The translations under genes were made by a program, and so were the position numbers. From NCBI RefSeq assembly GCF_025527015.1, contig NZ_JAODIM010000041.1, positions 124,001-188,000 on the forward strand: DNA of 64,000 nucleotides, given 5' to 3'. This DNA comes from Winslowiella arboricola. GTDB taxonomy: Bacteria; Pseudomonadota; Gammaproteobacteria; Enterobacterales; Enterobacteriaceae. The first letter of the stretch is position 1, and each line of letters begins with the position of its first letter. Below, in pieces: positions 40,011 through 49,210 of the stretch. The notes under the pieces are model-generated. The model had not been told where the DNA came from. It saw only the letters and a program-made list of their open reading frames with translations, and did no database searches.

Positions 40011-40039
40011 GAAGTAAAGCAAAGTGATGGCTAAGTCAA
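40011..40039 (-). promoter_or_regulatory. Promoter of thrLABC
   Basis: On the minus strand TTGACT (40034-40039) and TACTTC (40011-40016) are spaced by 17 bases. The -35 and following TTAG match the E. coli thr promoter. The pair lies about 46 bases before thrL. Confidence 0.7.
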
Positions 40040-40159
40040 TTTTTTTATCGGCAGCGAATCACCCGCGCAACCGCGCGCTGCAACGACGAATGGCGACTGG
40101 CCTGCGCGGATATTTTAGCTGTGGCAATTTTGCTGGTGAGTCGCACTGTCAGACGCCGT

Positions 40160-40858
40160 TCATGCCGAGTTTTTATCTATAAGTTTTTTCTCTATATCAT
40201 GCAGCAGGCGATGCAGCATCGCGCTGTCGCGTTGCTCCAGCAGGCCAATACGCTGCTGCAACCAGTCGGCCAGCTTATGATCATTATTGACATCCAGCGT
40301 GACCAACAGGTGGTCGATACGTTGACGCAGCGCGCCTAACTGCTGCTGATCGACCCGCGTCGGCGGCGCGACCGCCAGTTGGCGCAGCGCGGATAACTGA
40401 TAGCAGTAAACCATTACCGCCTGACCGAGATTCAGCGAAGGATAGTCATTGGCCATCGGAATACCGGTCAGTAAATCCACCTGCGCCAGTTCGTCGTTAG
40501 TCAGGCCGCTATCTTCGCGGCCAAATACCAGCGCCATACTTTTTACCCACTGCGACTTCTCGTGCAAGATGGTTTCAACCTGCTGCGGCGTAGCGTAGTA
40601 ACGAAATTTGGCGCGACTGCGCGCGGTGGTGGCCACCGAGAAATCAATATCCGCCAGCGCCGCGGCCAGCGAGTCAAAATGTGTCGCATTATCAAGGATT
40701 TCACCGGCGCCATGCGCTACCCAGCGCGCAGCGGGTTCGCAATGCGCCTGACTTTGCACAATACGCAGTTCGGTAAAACCCATCGTTTTCATCGCACGTG
40801 CAGCGGCGCCGACGTTTTCAGCACGGGCAGGAGCGACCAGAATCAGTGGAAACAGCAT
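40160..40858 (-). CDS. lasT: SpoU/TrmH-family RNA methyltransferase (LasT/YjtD)
   Basis: This 232-residue SPOUT-type methyltransferase is similar to E. coli YjtD, which also neighbours thrL. Family motifs are VAPARAENVGAAARAMKTMGF near residues 8-28, ALVFGREDSGLTNDEL near 107-122, and SLNLGQAVMVYCYQL near 139-153, the knot that binds S-adenosylmethionine. The RNA target is not established. The start MLFPLILVAPAR at 40858 was chosen to match the family; the frame is open 27 codons upstream. Confidence 0.92.
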   Translation of the reverse strand: MLFPLILVAPARAENVGAAARAMKTMGFTELRIVQSQAHCEPAARWVAHGAGEILDNATHFDSLAAALADIDFSVATTARSRAKFRYYATPQQVETILHEKSQWVKSMALVFGREDSGLTNDELAQVDLLTGIPMANDYPSLNLGQAVMVYCYQLSALRQLAVAPPTRVDQQQLGALRQRIDHLLVTLDVNNDHKLADWLQQRIGLLEQRDSAMLHRLLHDIEKKLIDKNSA

Positions 40859-41482
40859 GACAGCCTTAAATGTAACATTAGCAGAAGTGGTTACTCTGAC
40901 ATGACAGCATGTTAAATAACAGACAGCTGTATTTAACAATTAAACAACAAGGTTAATTTACCTTGTTAAATTACCTCAGATTTAGCTTAGACCGCCCGAC
41001 AACCGTTAATCGGCAATTAATCCAGATCATTAACAAATATGTAATATTTATCAGTGAATTAAAATCATCAGTGAAACAAAATTGGTCTGTCAGCGCATTT
41101 GTGGCTGAATCGTGGCTATTTCAGGGAGTTTTGTGAGCTAAGCTGGCATTCTGCGAAGAGTTTTTCACAAAAGTGTTAACGTGCTACAATTGATTTTGAT
41201 ATAAGTCAACGAAGCGTTGTTTTAATGCGTATCGCTTGTAGTCAGCACTGTTATGTTGCTGTTAATGCAGTTAGGATAGTCGGTGTTAGGACACTGCCGG
41301 GGCATGCAGGATTCATCCTTATGGCTGAGCTGACAATGTTGTTGACGTTGATGGATAGTGCATCAAGAACATAATTCTGTACTTCGGTTAAATCGCTTAT
41401 TGAACAGCCTGATTCAGGCAGTAGTGATTAACGGTGGTACGTCCTGTTTTCAATTTTGTTGGCAATTTTAGGTAGCGAACAC
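40859..41482 (+). promoter_or_regulatory. Long arcA upstream region with an FNR-type site
   Basis: The 624 bases between lasT and arcA hold no gene that I can support. TTGATATAAGTCAA at 41196-41209 matches the FNR box TTGAT-N4-ATCAA with one mismatch; FNR is a known activator of E. coli arcA. An extended -10-like TGCTACAAT lies just upstream, near 41182-41190. A small hairpin, ACAAGGT/ACCTTGT, is at 40946-40965. The roughly 270-base leader after the FNR box fits the long untranslated region known for arcA. Confidence 0.6.
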
Positions 41483-42199
41483 ATGCAGACCCCGCACATA
41501 CTTATCGTTGAAGACGAATTAGTAACCCGTAATACCCTCAAAAGTATTTTTGAGGCCGAAGGTTATATGGTCTACGAAGCTACAGATGGCGCTGAAATGC
41601 ACCAGATCCTGACCGATAACGACGTTAATCTGGTCATTATGGATATTAATCTGCCGGGCAAAAACGGCTTATTACTGGCGCGTGAACTGCGTGAGCAGGC
41701 GAATGTGGCGTTGATGTTCCTGACAGGCCGCGATAACGAAGTCGATAAGATCCTGGGATTAGAAATCGGTGCTGATGACTACATCACCAAACCGTTTAAC
41801 CCACGTGAACTGACGATTCGTGCGCGTAACCTGCTGTCACGCACCATGAACCTCGCCATCAGCAGCGACGAGCGCAAGCTGGTTGAAAGCTATAAGTTCA
41901 ACGGCTGGGAGCTGGATATCAACAGTCGTTCACTGGTCAGCCCGCAGGGTGAGCAGTATAAGCTGCCGCGCAGTGAGTTCCGCGCGATGCTGCACTTCTG
42001 CGAAAACCCGGGTAAGATTCAGACCCGTGGCGATCTGCTGAAAAAGATGACCGGCCGCGAACTGAAGCCGCATGACCGCACGGTTGACGTCACCATACGT
42101 CGCATCCGTAAGCACTTCGAGTCCACCCCGGATACGCCGGAAATCATCGCCACCATTCATGGCGAAGGTTACCGTTTTTGTGGCGATCTGCAGGACTGA
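41483..42199 (+). CDS. arcA: Two-component response regulator ArcA
   Basis: ArcA (238 residues, as in E. coli) is the OmpR-type regulator of aerobic/anaerobic metabolism, phosphorylated by ArcB. The receiver domain begins [20 protein letters not shown] and carries the phospho-acceptor Asp54 in [10 protein letters not shown]. The winged-helix DNA-binding domain fills residues 135-238, with [15 protein letters not shown] near 208. The start at 41483 with AGGT upstream is family-standard; nine more codons upstream are open. The cognate sensor gene is not expected nearby. Confidence 0.98.
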   Translation: MQTPHILIVEDELVTRNTLKSIFEAEGYMVYEATDGAEMHQILTDNDVNLVIMDINLPGKNGLLLARELREQANVALMFLTGRDNEVDKILGLEIGADDYITKPFNPRELTIRARNLLSRTMNLAISSDERKLVESYKFNGWELDINSRSLVSPQGEQYKLPRSEFRAMLHFCENPGKIQTRGDLLKKMTGRELKPHDRTVDVTIRRIRKHFESTPDTPEIIATIHGEGYRFCGDLQD

Positions 42200-42205
42200 G
42201 TCAGC

Positions 42206-42317
42206 GGGCGGCGAGAACGCCGCCCCTACAAAAGACCACTTTTTCCAGTAGGGGCGGCGTTCTCGCCGCCCGTGTTGATGATTTGCACCAGTCGTAATGA
42301 CGGCGTTCTCGCCGCCC
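42206..42317. repeat. Dispersed palindromic repeat between arcA and creA, reverse orientation
   Basis: Perfect 24-bp arms at 42206-42229 and 42248-42271 (core GGGCGGCGAGAACGCCGCCC) flank an 18-base spacer. A solo arm, CGGCGTTCTCGCCGCCC, follows at 42301-42317. This is the same structure as at 27329 and 35003 but read in the opposite direction. It starts 6 bases after the arcA stop and ends 14 bases from the creA end. Confidence 0.9.
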
Positions 42318-42331
42318 ATATTAATTCTGCT

Positions 42332-42805
42332 TTATCCCTTCCACGGCATAATCGGCACCGCACTCAACGCATTCTTTGGTGAACCCTCGACCACTTTGTC
42401 GGAATAGGCGAGGTAAATCAGCGCATGACGTTTCTGATCGAAAAAGCGCACCACCTGCAGTTTCTTAAAGATCAGTGACGTCCGCTGGCGGAACACCACG
42501 TCGCCTTCGGCTTTACCCTGAGCAATTTTATCACTCAACGTAACCGGTCCTACCTGCTGGCAGGAAATAGCAGCGTCCGAAGTATCTTCCGCTAAACCCA
42601 GTCCCCCCTTGATACCACCGGTTTTTGCCCGGCTGATATAACAAGTTACATTTTTTACCTCGGGGTCATCGAAGGCTTCGACGAGGATTTTATGGTCCGG
42701 CCCAAACACCTTAAACACCGTATCTACTGAGCCGACGACCTCTGCCTGGGCAGTGAAGGCGGAAAAAATAACTGCCGTTACTAATAACCGAGCTTTTATT
42801 ATCAT
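42332..42805 (-). CDS. creA: CreA family periplasmic protein
   Basis: CreA (157 residues) has a signal peptide (cleavage probably after AFTAQA, about residue 21). The conserved blocks [19 protein letters not shown] near 22-40, [20 protein letters not shown] near 55-74, and a conserved Cys pair are visible. Its function is unknown. In E. coli creA heads creABCD, but here it is a single gene convergent with arcA and no creBCD follows. Confidence 0.93.
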   Translation of the reverse strand: MIIKARLLVTAVIFSAFTAQAEVVGSVDTVFKVFGPDHKILVEAFDDPEVKNVTCYISRAKTGGIKGGLGLAEDTSDAAISCQQVGPVTLSDKIAQGKAEGDVVFRQRTSLIFKKLQVVRFFDQKRHALIYLAYSDKVVEGSPKNALSAVPIMPWKG

Positions 42806-43016
42806 TACGTTACCATTGCATAGGAAATAGATGAAACTGTAAGGTAAACGCAGAAACGGGTTTCACACCTGTCTGCATTTACTATCTGACGCCAATTTGC
42901 ATTGATATAGCACATTCGGACTAATAAAACCGCCGCGGCTTTATGGGCATTTAGTGCTATTATTCGTCGACTTTGCTTTTCCCTGCGCCAACACTGAGTA
43001 CGAAAGAGGACGATTT

Positions 43017-43892
43017 ATGGACCAAGCCGGTATCATTCGCGATTTGCTTGTCTGGCTGGAGAGCCATCTGGACCAACCATTGTCGCTCGACAATGTGGCA
43101 GCAAAAGCAGGGTATTCCAAATGGCACCTGCAACGAATGTTCAAGGAAGTCACCAGCCATGCGATTGGTGCCTATATCCGTGCACGTCGTCTGTCGAAGG
43201 CTGCGGTTGCACTGCGACTGACCAGCCGTCCGATTCTGGATATTGCGCTGCAGTACCGGTTTGATTCACAGCAGACCTTTACTCGTGCCTTTAAAAAACA
43301 GTTTGCGCAGACACCAGCATACTATCGCCGTGCCTCCGACTGGAACTCCTTTGGCATCCGCCCACCGATTCGCCTCGGTGAATTCCAGCTGCCGGCGCCG
43401 ACATACGTCACGCTGCCGGAAACCGTGCTGGTCGGTCAGACCCAGAGTTATACCTGTACGCTGGAGCAGATTTCCCGCTACCGCGATGAGATGCGTATTC
43501 ACTTCTGGCGTCAGTTCCTGACAGAAACCGACACCGTGCCGCCGATGCTGTATGGTCTGCACCAGTCGCGTCCAAGCCATGAGAAAGACGATGAGCAGGA
43601 GATTCTGTATACCACTGCCGTTTCGTCCGATCAGCTGACGCAGGCGATGCAATCAGCGCAGACGGTATTGCTGGAAGCCGGGGATTATGTGCAGTTTAGC
43701 TATCACGGACCGACGGGCGATCTGCAGGAGTTTATTCTGCTGATTTATGGCACCTGTATGCCGACGCTGGGACTGACGCGCCGCCAGGGCCAGGATATTG
43801 AACGTTTCCATACCCATGGTGGTAAGAAGCGCCAGGATCCGCCGAGCGAGATTCGCTGTGACTATCTGATCCCGATTCGCCGTCAGGCGTAA
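43017..43892 (+). CDS. rob: Right-origin-binding protein Rob (AraC/XylS family)
   Basis: Rob (291 residues; E. coli 289) is a MarA/SoxS-type activator that controls stress and multidrug-resistance genes. The N-terminal double helix-turn-helix (residues 1-105), from MDQAGIIRDLLVWLESHLDQ on, is nearly identical to E. coli. The C-terminal GyrI-like effector domain (about 120-291) is less conserved and ends LIPIRRQA. The start at 43017 has AGAGGAC upstream. Confidence 0.96.
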   Translation: MDQAGIIRDLLVWLESHLDQPLSLDNVAAKAGYSKWHLQRMFKEVTSHAIGAYIRARRLSKAAVALRLTSRPILDIALQYRFDSQQTFTRAFKKQFAQTPAYYRRASDWNSFGIRPPIRLGEFQLPAPTYVTLPETVLVGQTQSYTCTLEQISRYRDEMRIHFWRQFLTETDTVPPMLYGLHQSRPSHEKDDEQEILYTTAVSSDQLTQAMQSAQTVLLEAGDYVQFSYHGPTGDLQEFILLIYGTCMPTLGLTRRQGQDIERFHTHGGKKRQDPPSEIRCDYLIPIRRQA

Positions 43893-43896
43893 CTGA

Positions 43897-43957
43897 CGGG
43901 CGGCGAAAACGCCGCCCCTGCATCAGATTTGCGTAGGGGCGGGGTTCTCGCCCCCAC
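43897..43957. repeat. Dispersed palindromic repeat between rob and gpmB
   Basis: GGGCGGCGAAAACGCCGCCCCTGC and GTAGGGGCGGGGTTCTCGCCCCCAC are two arms of the same repeat, with a few mismatches and an 11-base spacer. It lies 5 bases after the rob stop and 8 bases from the gpmB end. Confidence 0.85.
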
Positions 43958-43964
43958 GCAAAAT

Positions 43965-44612
43965 CTAGCGCTGTAACTCATCCAGCGCTGGCGCATCCAG
44001 ATGCGAGATATCCCCCGCCGTCTCGACAATCCAGCCCGATGCCAGCCAGGAACTCTGCTGATGATCCACGCGCGAGATAGAACAGTTACGCAAACGCAAA
44101 CGACGCTCAGCGCTCGGTGACAGGCCAAGGATAGTGCTGACCAGCACCCCTAACGCCATGCCGTGGCTCACCAGCAGCGGGCGACTGCCTGCCGGCAGAT
44201 CGAGACAGGCATTTAGCGCGGCATGCATACGCGCAGCCATTTCCGCCATCGACTCACCCTGCGGAATACGACCACCTTCGGTGCCGTCAACCAGCGTTTT
44301 ACGCCAGCTCTCTTCTTCTGCGCTCAGCTCATCAATTGGACGCTGTTCCAGTACGCCCATATTCAGCTCACGCAGGCGCGCATCCAGCGTCACACTGCAA
44401 CCACAAGCATCAGCAATAATTTCGGCGGTACGGCGCGTGCGGCCCAAATCACTGGCAATAACATGGGTAATACCTAACGATTTGACGCGCTCAGCCACCT
44501 GAGACGCCTGCTGCTCACCTTTTGCGGTCAGCGCGCTATCTGATTGTCCCTGAATACGTCGGGCGGCATTCCACAGCGTTTCTCCGTGGCGAACAAGATA
44601 GACCTGTAACAT
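43965..44612 (-). CDS. gpmB: Histidine-phosphatase family protein GpmB (YtjC)
   Basis: This 215-residue member of the phosphoglycerate mutase-like superfamily has the phospho-histidine motif VRHGETLWN near residues 7-15 and the second His in LLVSHGMALGVL near 148. Despite the gpmB name, E. coli YtjC is better regarded as a phosphatase than a glycolytic mutase. It is divergent from yjjX, with 51 bases between. Confidence 0.94.
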   Translation of the reverse strand: MLQVYLVRHGETLWNAARRIQGQSDSALTAKGEQQASQVAERVKSLGITHVIASDLGRTRRTAEIIADACGCSVTLDARLRELNMGVLEQRPIDELSAEEESWRKTLVDGTEGGRIPQGESMAEMAARMHAALNACLDLPAGSRPLLVSHGMALGVLVSTILGLSPSAERRLRLRNCSISRVDHQQSSWLASGWIVETAGDISHLDAPALDELQR

Positions 44613-44663
44613 GTAGTTTTTCCGTTATACTGCGACAAATTTGCCTAAAGGGTTCAAACAATT

Positions 44664-45206
44664 ATGTACCATGTTGTCGCTGCTACCATCAATCCGGCAA
44701 AAATAAGCGCGATTTCTCAGGCCTTCAGCGATGTTTTCGGGGTGGGATCCTGCCATATCGAAGGTGTCGAGGTCGACAGTGGCGTGGCTGCACAGCCGGT
44801 AACAAATACAGAAACGAGAACTGGCGCACGTCAGCGTGTGATGAACGCGCGGCAAGTCCGACCCGAAGCGCACTTCTGGGTGGCTATCGAAGCGGGTATC
44901 GAAGAGACCAGCGCCTTTGCGTGGATGGTGATTGAAGATCATAAACAGCGCGGCGAATCGCGTTCCGCGAGCTTTACTCTGCCGCCGATTGTGATGAAAG
45001 GAATTTATCAGGGCCGTGAACTGGGTGATGAGATGGCGCGCCTGACCGGCATTGAAAACATTAAGCACCAGGGCGGAGCGATTGGCGCTTTTACCCATGG
45101 TTTACTGACGCGTACCAGCGTCTATCATCAGGCACTGATTCTGGCGCTCTGTCCGTTTCATAACGACATTTACCAGATGAAAGCAGAAGAATCAGACCTT
45201 ATCTGA
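44664..45206 (+). CDS. yjjX: Non-canonical purine NTP phosphatase (ITPase/XTPase)
   Basis: YjjX (180 residues) hydrolyses ITP and XTP to keep non-canonical purines out of RNA and DNA. Family features are [18 protein letters not shown] at the N-terminus, [21 protein letters not shown] near 35-55, [10 protein letters not shown] near 72, and [14 protein letters not shown] near 137. Its 3' end overlaps the convergent trpR end by 15 bases. Confidence 0.95.
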   Translation: MYHVVAATINPAKISAISQAFSDVFGVGSCHIEGVEVDSGVAAQPVTNTETRTGARQRVMNARQVRPEAHFWVAIEAGIEETSAFAWMVIEDHKQRGESRSASFTLPPIVMKGIYQGRELGDEMARLTGIENIKHQGGAIGAFTHGLLTRTSVYHQALILALCPFHNDIYQMKAEESDLI

Positions 45207-45521
45207 GCCATGCAGCAACTGCGTCTCCAGCCAGTTTTTCAGCGCTGGCGGCGCGGCTTTCAGACTGTTGGAGCCGCGGGTAATGGTGGCAATCCCGGCT
45301 CCCAGCTCCGATTTCAGCTCGCGCTGACTCATCTCTCCGCGCATTAACTCTTCAATGATCCGCAAGCGGGTACCGTAGGACTCACGCTCATCAGGCGTCA
45401 TCATCAGCTGCAACAAGGGCAGATGCAGATTATCGGCAAATGCACGCTGCATCAGCGCAACGAAGCGTTGCCACTCAGCATTATGCGGCTCTTCAGTGAC
45501 GGGAATTAAAGGTTGAGTCAT
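45192..45521 (-). CDS. trpR: Trp operon repressor
   Basis: TrpR (109 residues; E. coli 108) is the tryptophan-dependent repressor of trp, aroH, mtr and trpR. The helix-turn-helix [20 protein letters not shown] lies near residues 69-88, and the core [22 protein letters not shown] segment is conserved. Its start is 12 bases from the operator palindrome at 45533-45550, which implies autoregulation. It overlaps the end of convergent yjjX. Confidence 0.97.
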   Translation of the reverse strand: MTQPLIPVTEEPHNAEWQRFVALMQRAFADNLHLPLLQLMMTPDERESYGTRLRIIEELMRGEMSQRELKSELGAGIATITRGSNSLKAAPPALKNWLETQLLHGSDKV

Positions 45522-45527
45522 AACGAT

Positions 45528-45555
45528 CTTCCGTACTCATTAACGAGTACGGAAG
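45528..45555 (-). promoter_or_regulatory. TrpR operator upstream of trpR
   Basis: GTACTCATTAACGAGTAC (45533-45550) is a TrpR operator-type palindrome (consensus GTACTAGTTAACTAGTAC). The symmetry extends outwards to CTTCCGTACTC/GAGTACGGAAG, so the arms are 11 bp each. It lies between slt and trpR, directly before the trpR start. Confidence 0.85.
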
Positions 45556-45565
45556 AATAGCACAA

Positions 45566-47500
45566 TCAATAACGCCGCTGCCACTCGCCGTCAGCAATGA
45601 TCTTGTCCGGCTTGCCCATCAGATGACGATAATAGGCATCATAAGCCAGCACGTTTTTCACATAGCCGCGCGTTTCCGAGAAGGGAATGGTTTCAATAAA
45701 CGCCACGGCATCGAGGCGTCCGGCGCTGTTGCCCAGCCAGGTTTTCACCCTTGACGGCCCGGCGTTATAAGCCGCCGAAGAGAAGATGCGGTTCTGCCCA
45801 AACTGCTGATACACCGATTCAAGATACTGGGTGCCGATCTGAATATTGGTTTGCGGATCAAGCAGCTGGCTGCTGTTAACGTAGCCAGGGATACTGAATT
45901 TGGTCACCGTGTGCTGGGCGGTGGCGGGCATTACCTGCATCAGGCCGGAAGCGCCGACCGGTGAACGCGCCTTCGGGTTCCAGGCACTCTCCTGACGGGC
46001 AATCGCCATCGCGTAGCTCTGCGGAATGCTCTTATCACGGGTAAAGCGCTTAAACTGATCGTCCCACGCCAGCGGGAAACGCTCTTCCAGATGATTCCAT
46101 AATTTTCCGCTAATCGTCGCCTGCACGCTCAGATCCCACCAGTCCTGCTCAAAAGCATAACGCGCCAGCATCTGCTGTTCGGTCGGATTTTTACTGCTCA
46201 CCAGATAAGCCCACTCGGTGCGCGCCAGGTTATCCATATTCCAGTACATCAGCTCGCGCACCCGGTTAATCGCCGCGCCCTGCACCAGCCCCCCTTCGGC
46301 GCGCGGCGCTTTATCGACGCGTAACGGATAGTCGACGCCCAGCCGCTGCGCTGCCACCATCGGGTAGAAGCCGCGCTCCTGTATCAGTTTTTGCAGAATG
46401 CCGTCCGCTTCCTCTTTACGGCCCTGTTCCAGCAACAGATCTGCCTGCCAGTACTGCCACTCATCTTTCTGCTTATCTTCCAGCGGCAGACGTGCCAGCC
46501 AGGTATTAAAGCCACGACGATCGTTATTGCCTAACGACATGCGGATACGACGCTCAATCAGGGTGGTGGATTCACTGCGCATCACCACGTTATCGCGCCA
46601 GCGGGCCTGCTCTGAGGTGATATCGTTGCCCATCAGGCGCCATGCCACCGCTTCATCCAGCTCCTGCTTCTCCTGCTCGCTCATTTTCTGTAAGCGCACC
46701 AGTGACGGGATCATCGCCCGCGCGTTCTCCGCGTCCTGACGTGCTACGCTGGCAAAAGCAATGCTGGTCGCCTGACGGGTAAAATCAGTCGGCCCGACAG
46801 CACGGGCAAAGGCTTCGACGTTTTTCGCCTCTTTTTGCAGATCCATCAGCGCATTGGCCATGGTCTGATACTCCGACGGCAGCTGTTTAGCGAGGAAATT
46901 CACCAGGCTGCTGTTACCCGCTTTCATCGCCAGGCGGATACGTTCAAGGGTGGTAATCGGCGTGCGTTCACCGGCATCCTGCCAGACGGTAAACAGCTTA
47001 TCGCAGGTGGCAGGCAGCGAGGTGCCGGTCAGCCAGATCGCTTTCGCGCCGGTATACGCCACCTGCTGCTGGCCGGTGGCCCATTTGGCGTAATACCAGT
47101 TACAGCGCGCCGCGACCGGTTTCGGTGCATCGGGGCTGAACACCAGCAGGCCACGCCAGTCCTGACGTCGTGCCAGTTCATTGACAAAGCGGGAAGAGAG
47201 CGAGCGCACCGGCGGCAGCGTCGGGTGCTGCTGAATAAAGTTATTTACCGCCAGGCTGGTTTCCTGATCGAGATTCTGTGCCAGCTGCCGATATTCGAGA
47301 TAGGGATAGAGCGGGTAATCACGTAACGTGGGCATCAGCTGCGCCACGGTATCCATCTGCTTATTGTCCCAGGCCTGTTTAATCTGCTGATAACGTTCGC
47401 GTTGTGCATCCAGTGAATCGGCCTGCACACTACCCGCTATAACGGTTAAACAGGCTCCAACCATCCAGTACTGCCACTTGTCCGCCATGACCTTTCCCAC
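45566..47500 (-). CDS. slt: Soluble lytic murein transglycosylase
   Basis: Slt (644 residues; E. coli 645) cleaves peptidoglycan to 1,6-anhydro-muropeptides in the periplasm. A signal peptide ends at SVQA (residue 27), followed by the alpha-superhelical U and L domains. The C-terminal lysozyme-like domain has catalytic Glu in AIARQESAW, then PVGASGLMQVMPATAQ and SAAYNAGPSRVKTWL. The start is GTG at 47500 with GAGAGG upstream, because it gives exactly the E. coli signal-peptide length. An ATG four codons later and an upstream ATG at 47545 are alternatives. Confidence 0.95.
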   Translation of the reverse strand: MGKVMADKWQYWMVGACLTVIAGSVQADSLDAQRERYQQIKQAWDNKQMDTVAQLMPTLRDYPLYPYLEYRQLAQNLDQETSLAVNNFIQQHPTLPPVRSLSSRFVNELARRQDWRGLLVFSPDAPKPVAARCNWYYAKWATGQQQVAYTGAKAIWLTGTSLPATCDKLFTVWQDAGERTPITTLERIRLAMKAGNSSLVNFLAKQLPSEYQTMANALMDLQKEAKNVEAFARAVGPTDFTRQATSIAFASVARQDAENARAMIPSLVRLQKMSEQEKQELDEAVAWRLMGNDITSEQARWRDNVVMRSESTTLIERRIRMSLGNNDRRGFNTWLARLPLEDKQKDEWQYWQADLLLEQGRKEEADGILQKLIQERGFYPMVAAQRLGVDYPLRVDKAPRAEGGLVQGAAINRVRELMYWNMDNLARTEWAYLVSSKNPTEQQMLARYAFEQDWWDLSVQATISGKLWNHLEERFPLAWDDQFKRFTRDKSIPQSYAMAIARQESAWNPKARSPVGASGLMQVMPATAQHTVTKFSIPGYVNSSQLLDPQTNIQIGTQYLESVYQQFGQNRIFSSAAYNAGPSRVKTWLGNSAGRLDAVAFIETIPFSETRGYVKNVLAYDAYYRHLMGKPDKIIADGEWQRRY

Positions 47501-47633
47501 GTTAGCGCCTCTCTTCATCCCAATATCGCAATAAAACATACCCAACAGCAGGGAATAACTACTCCATGCTAACCAGGCATAGCGCTACACGCCATCATAA
47601 GGACAAACTTTTACGAAAGCCGTGCAGGAAGGA

Positions 47634-48140
47634 TCACTTAATGGTTGTGGTAAACCGCTCTCCTTTAATGATTTTTCCGTCAGGATGTTGGTAGAACGTT
47701 TCTCCATCAGCTGTGAATCTTATTAAGTTCTCACTGGTAAAGTTAATTTTCATTAGTCGCCCCTTCTTCCTTATACATCTGGCTTCAACTTTCATCTCTG
47801 TAAAACAATATAAATGGTCAGTACTCTTATCAGGAAACCACGAGTTCTCATCAGGTTTTTCTACCTCATATCCTTCGCCGAAATCCCAAAAGGTCACGGA
47901 AAACCAGCCATCATTAGTGGGCACAGGGATGCCATATTTCTCTTTTAAAAGCATTCTATTAGCTTCCCACCATTTCACCTTACCTCTTGCAGTAAAGGGA
48001 AAGTTCTTTACCAACACATGACTCCAATGTTGCTGCTGGTGAACAGCGATAATTTCAACCGGCCGCGCAAGTTGTCTTGATGTATAAACGACACATATTG
48101 TGATAACCCCTACAATGAATGTTATAATGATTTTTTTCAT
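47634..48140 (-). CDS. DUF943-like membrane-anchored protein
   Basis: The function of this 168-residue protein is unknown. An N-terminal hydrophobic helix (residues 1-22) looks like a membrane anchor or uncleaved signal. The rest is likely periplasmic, with a KVKWWEANRMLLKEKYGIPVP block near 55-75 and DDGWFSVTFWDFG-like NDGWFSVTFWDFGEGY near 77, features I associate with the enterobacterial DUF943 family. The DNA is clearly more AT-rich than the neighbouring backbone. It overlaps the upstream gene by 4 bases, so the two are co-translated. The family call rests on recall, not on a search. Confidence 0.75.
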   Translation of the reverse strand: MKKIIITFIVGVITICVVYTSRQLARPVEIIAVHQQQHWSHVLVKNFPFTARGKVKWWEANRMLLKEKYGIPVPTNDGWFSVTFWDFGEGYEVEKPDENSWFPDKSTDHLYCFTEMKVEARCIRKKGRLMKINFTSENLIRFTADGETFYQHPDGKIIKGERFTTTIK

Positions 48141-48997
48141 TTTTGCGTTCTTTTTCCAATGATATCCACTACAGCTTCCATATTAGTCATAAAAGGTTTA
48201 TAACCAAATTTTTCCCAGCGTTGCAGAATAAACCATATGCGGAATATAGGGATATGATGGAAGCGCAGTTTTAGAATATCTTGCGTGTCAAGCCCAAAAT
48301 GATCCTGTGCTTTAAAGTGAATCGAAGCAGAATAGTTGTCAGCTGCTACGCGCAATGACTTTATGGAGATATGTGTTGCATATATATCATGCACAGACAT
48401 TGAAAGACCATTAAAACGATCGTACCACCGATTAAATTTAGGCAGGATGCTTTCTGCTAATTCAGCATTAAACTCATCTTGCCTGCTTGCGGGATAACAA
48501 CGGTTTGACCAATCAATGTACTCGTCCAGGGTGTTTTTTATTATCAAAAGTGAACTCTCTTCTGATTTATCACCCACTATCTGCTGATAATACGCCTCAT
48601 TTAACTGCTTATGACTAAAGGGTAAACCAGAGTTTCCTTTCATATGATTGATCAGCGCAATAAACAGCGCCCGATTTCCCATAAACGAAACCGGTAATGA
48701 GTAGCGTCTGAATTGTTCAAACAACAGATCGGCAATCTGCTTAAGGCTTCTTTTTTCGCTAGTGACTAAAGGTTTTAGAAATGAATGATATTCTCCTGGA
48801 TAATGAAACACTTCGCCACTATAAGGATCTATTCCTGGGGTAATAGTGTCTAATCCAAAAAATCCCTTTAGCGTAGTTTCACTGAAATCAGCATACCTCA
48901 TATCATCAGCTTCATAATCATTCATTTTATTTTCAGTTTGATACGCCATAAACGGAAATTGTAGCGGCGTGGGCTGGATTCCGGATGCAGATAACAT
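48137..48997 (-). CDS. DUF3289/YPO3983-like protein
   Basis: This 286-residue protein has no signal peptide. The N-terminal DYEADDMRYADFSE block (near 27-40) and a C-terminal block with HFGLDTQDILKLRF and FRIWFILQRWEKFGYKPFMT (near 226-265) resemble the DUF3289 (YPO3983) family. Members of that family are often found near type VI secretion or polymorphic-toxin loci, but no such gene is visible here. A good AGGAA ribosome site precedes the ATG. Base composition is AT-rich, like its partner, which suggests horizontal acquisition. The function is unknown. Confidence 0.75.
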   Translation of the reverse strand: MLSASGIQPTPLQFPFMAYQTENKMNDYEADDMRYADFSETTLKGFFGLDTITPGIDPYSGEVFHYPGEYHSFLKPLVTSEKRSLKQIADLLFEQFRRYSLPVSFMGNRALFIALINHMKGNSGLPFSHKQLNEAYYQQIVGDKSEESSLLIIKNTLDEYIDWSNRCYPASRQDEFNAELAESILPKFNRWYDRFNGLSMSVHDIYATHISIKSLRVAADNYSASIHFKAQDHFGLDTQDILKLRFHHIPIFRIWFILQRWEKFGYKPFMTNMEAVVDIIGKRTQK

Positions 48998-49210
48998 AAT
49001 AAAGTTCCTTCTTTGTACGCCCGGGCCTCCTGCCCGGCTTAATACTTAAAGCTTAATACGTCTTAACGATTTTTATCTGGCATAAGATCACACTTCAAAA
49101 TGAGGCCATAATGAAATTCCCGCCCCATTTTTGTTCAACCGATGCTCAATGACTGTGCACTCGATCCTTACAACCAGATTAAAAACCTTAAAAATCAATT
49201 AAATAAAATC

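Noticed and set aside
49150-49180. NtrC enhancer site upstream of the sigma-54 promoter
   Set aside because: Only a half site (TGTGCAC) is visible and the dyad partner is missing, so it was not annotated as a feature.
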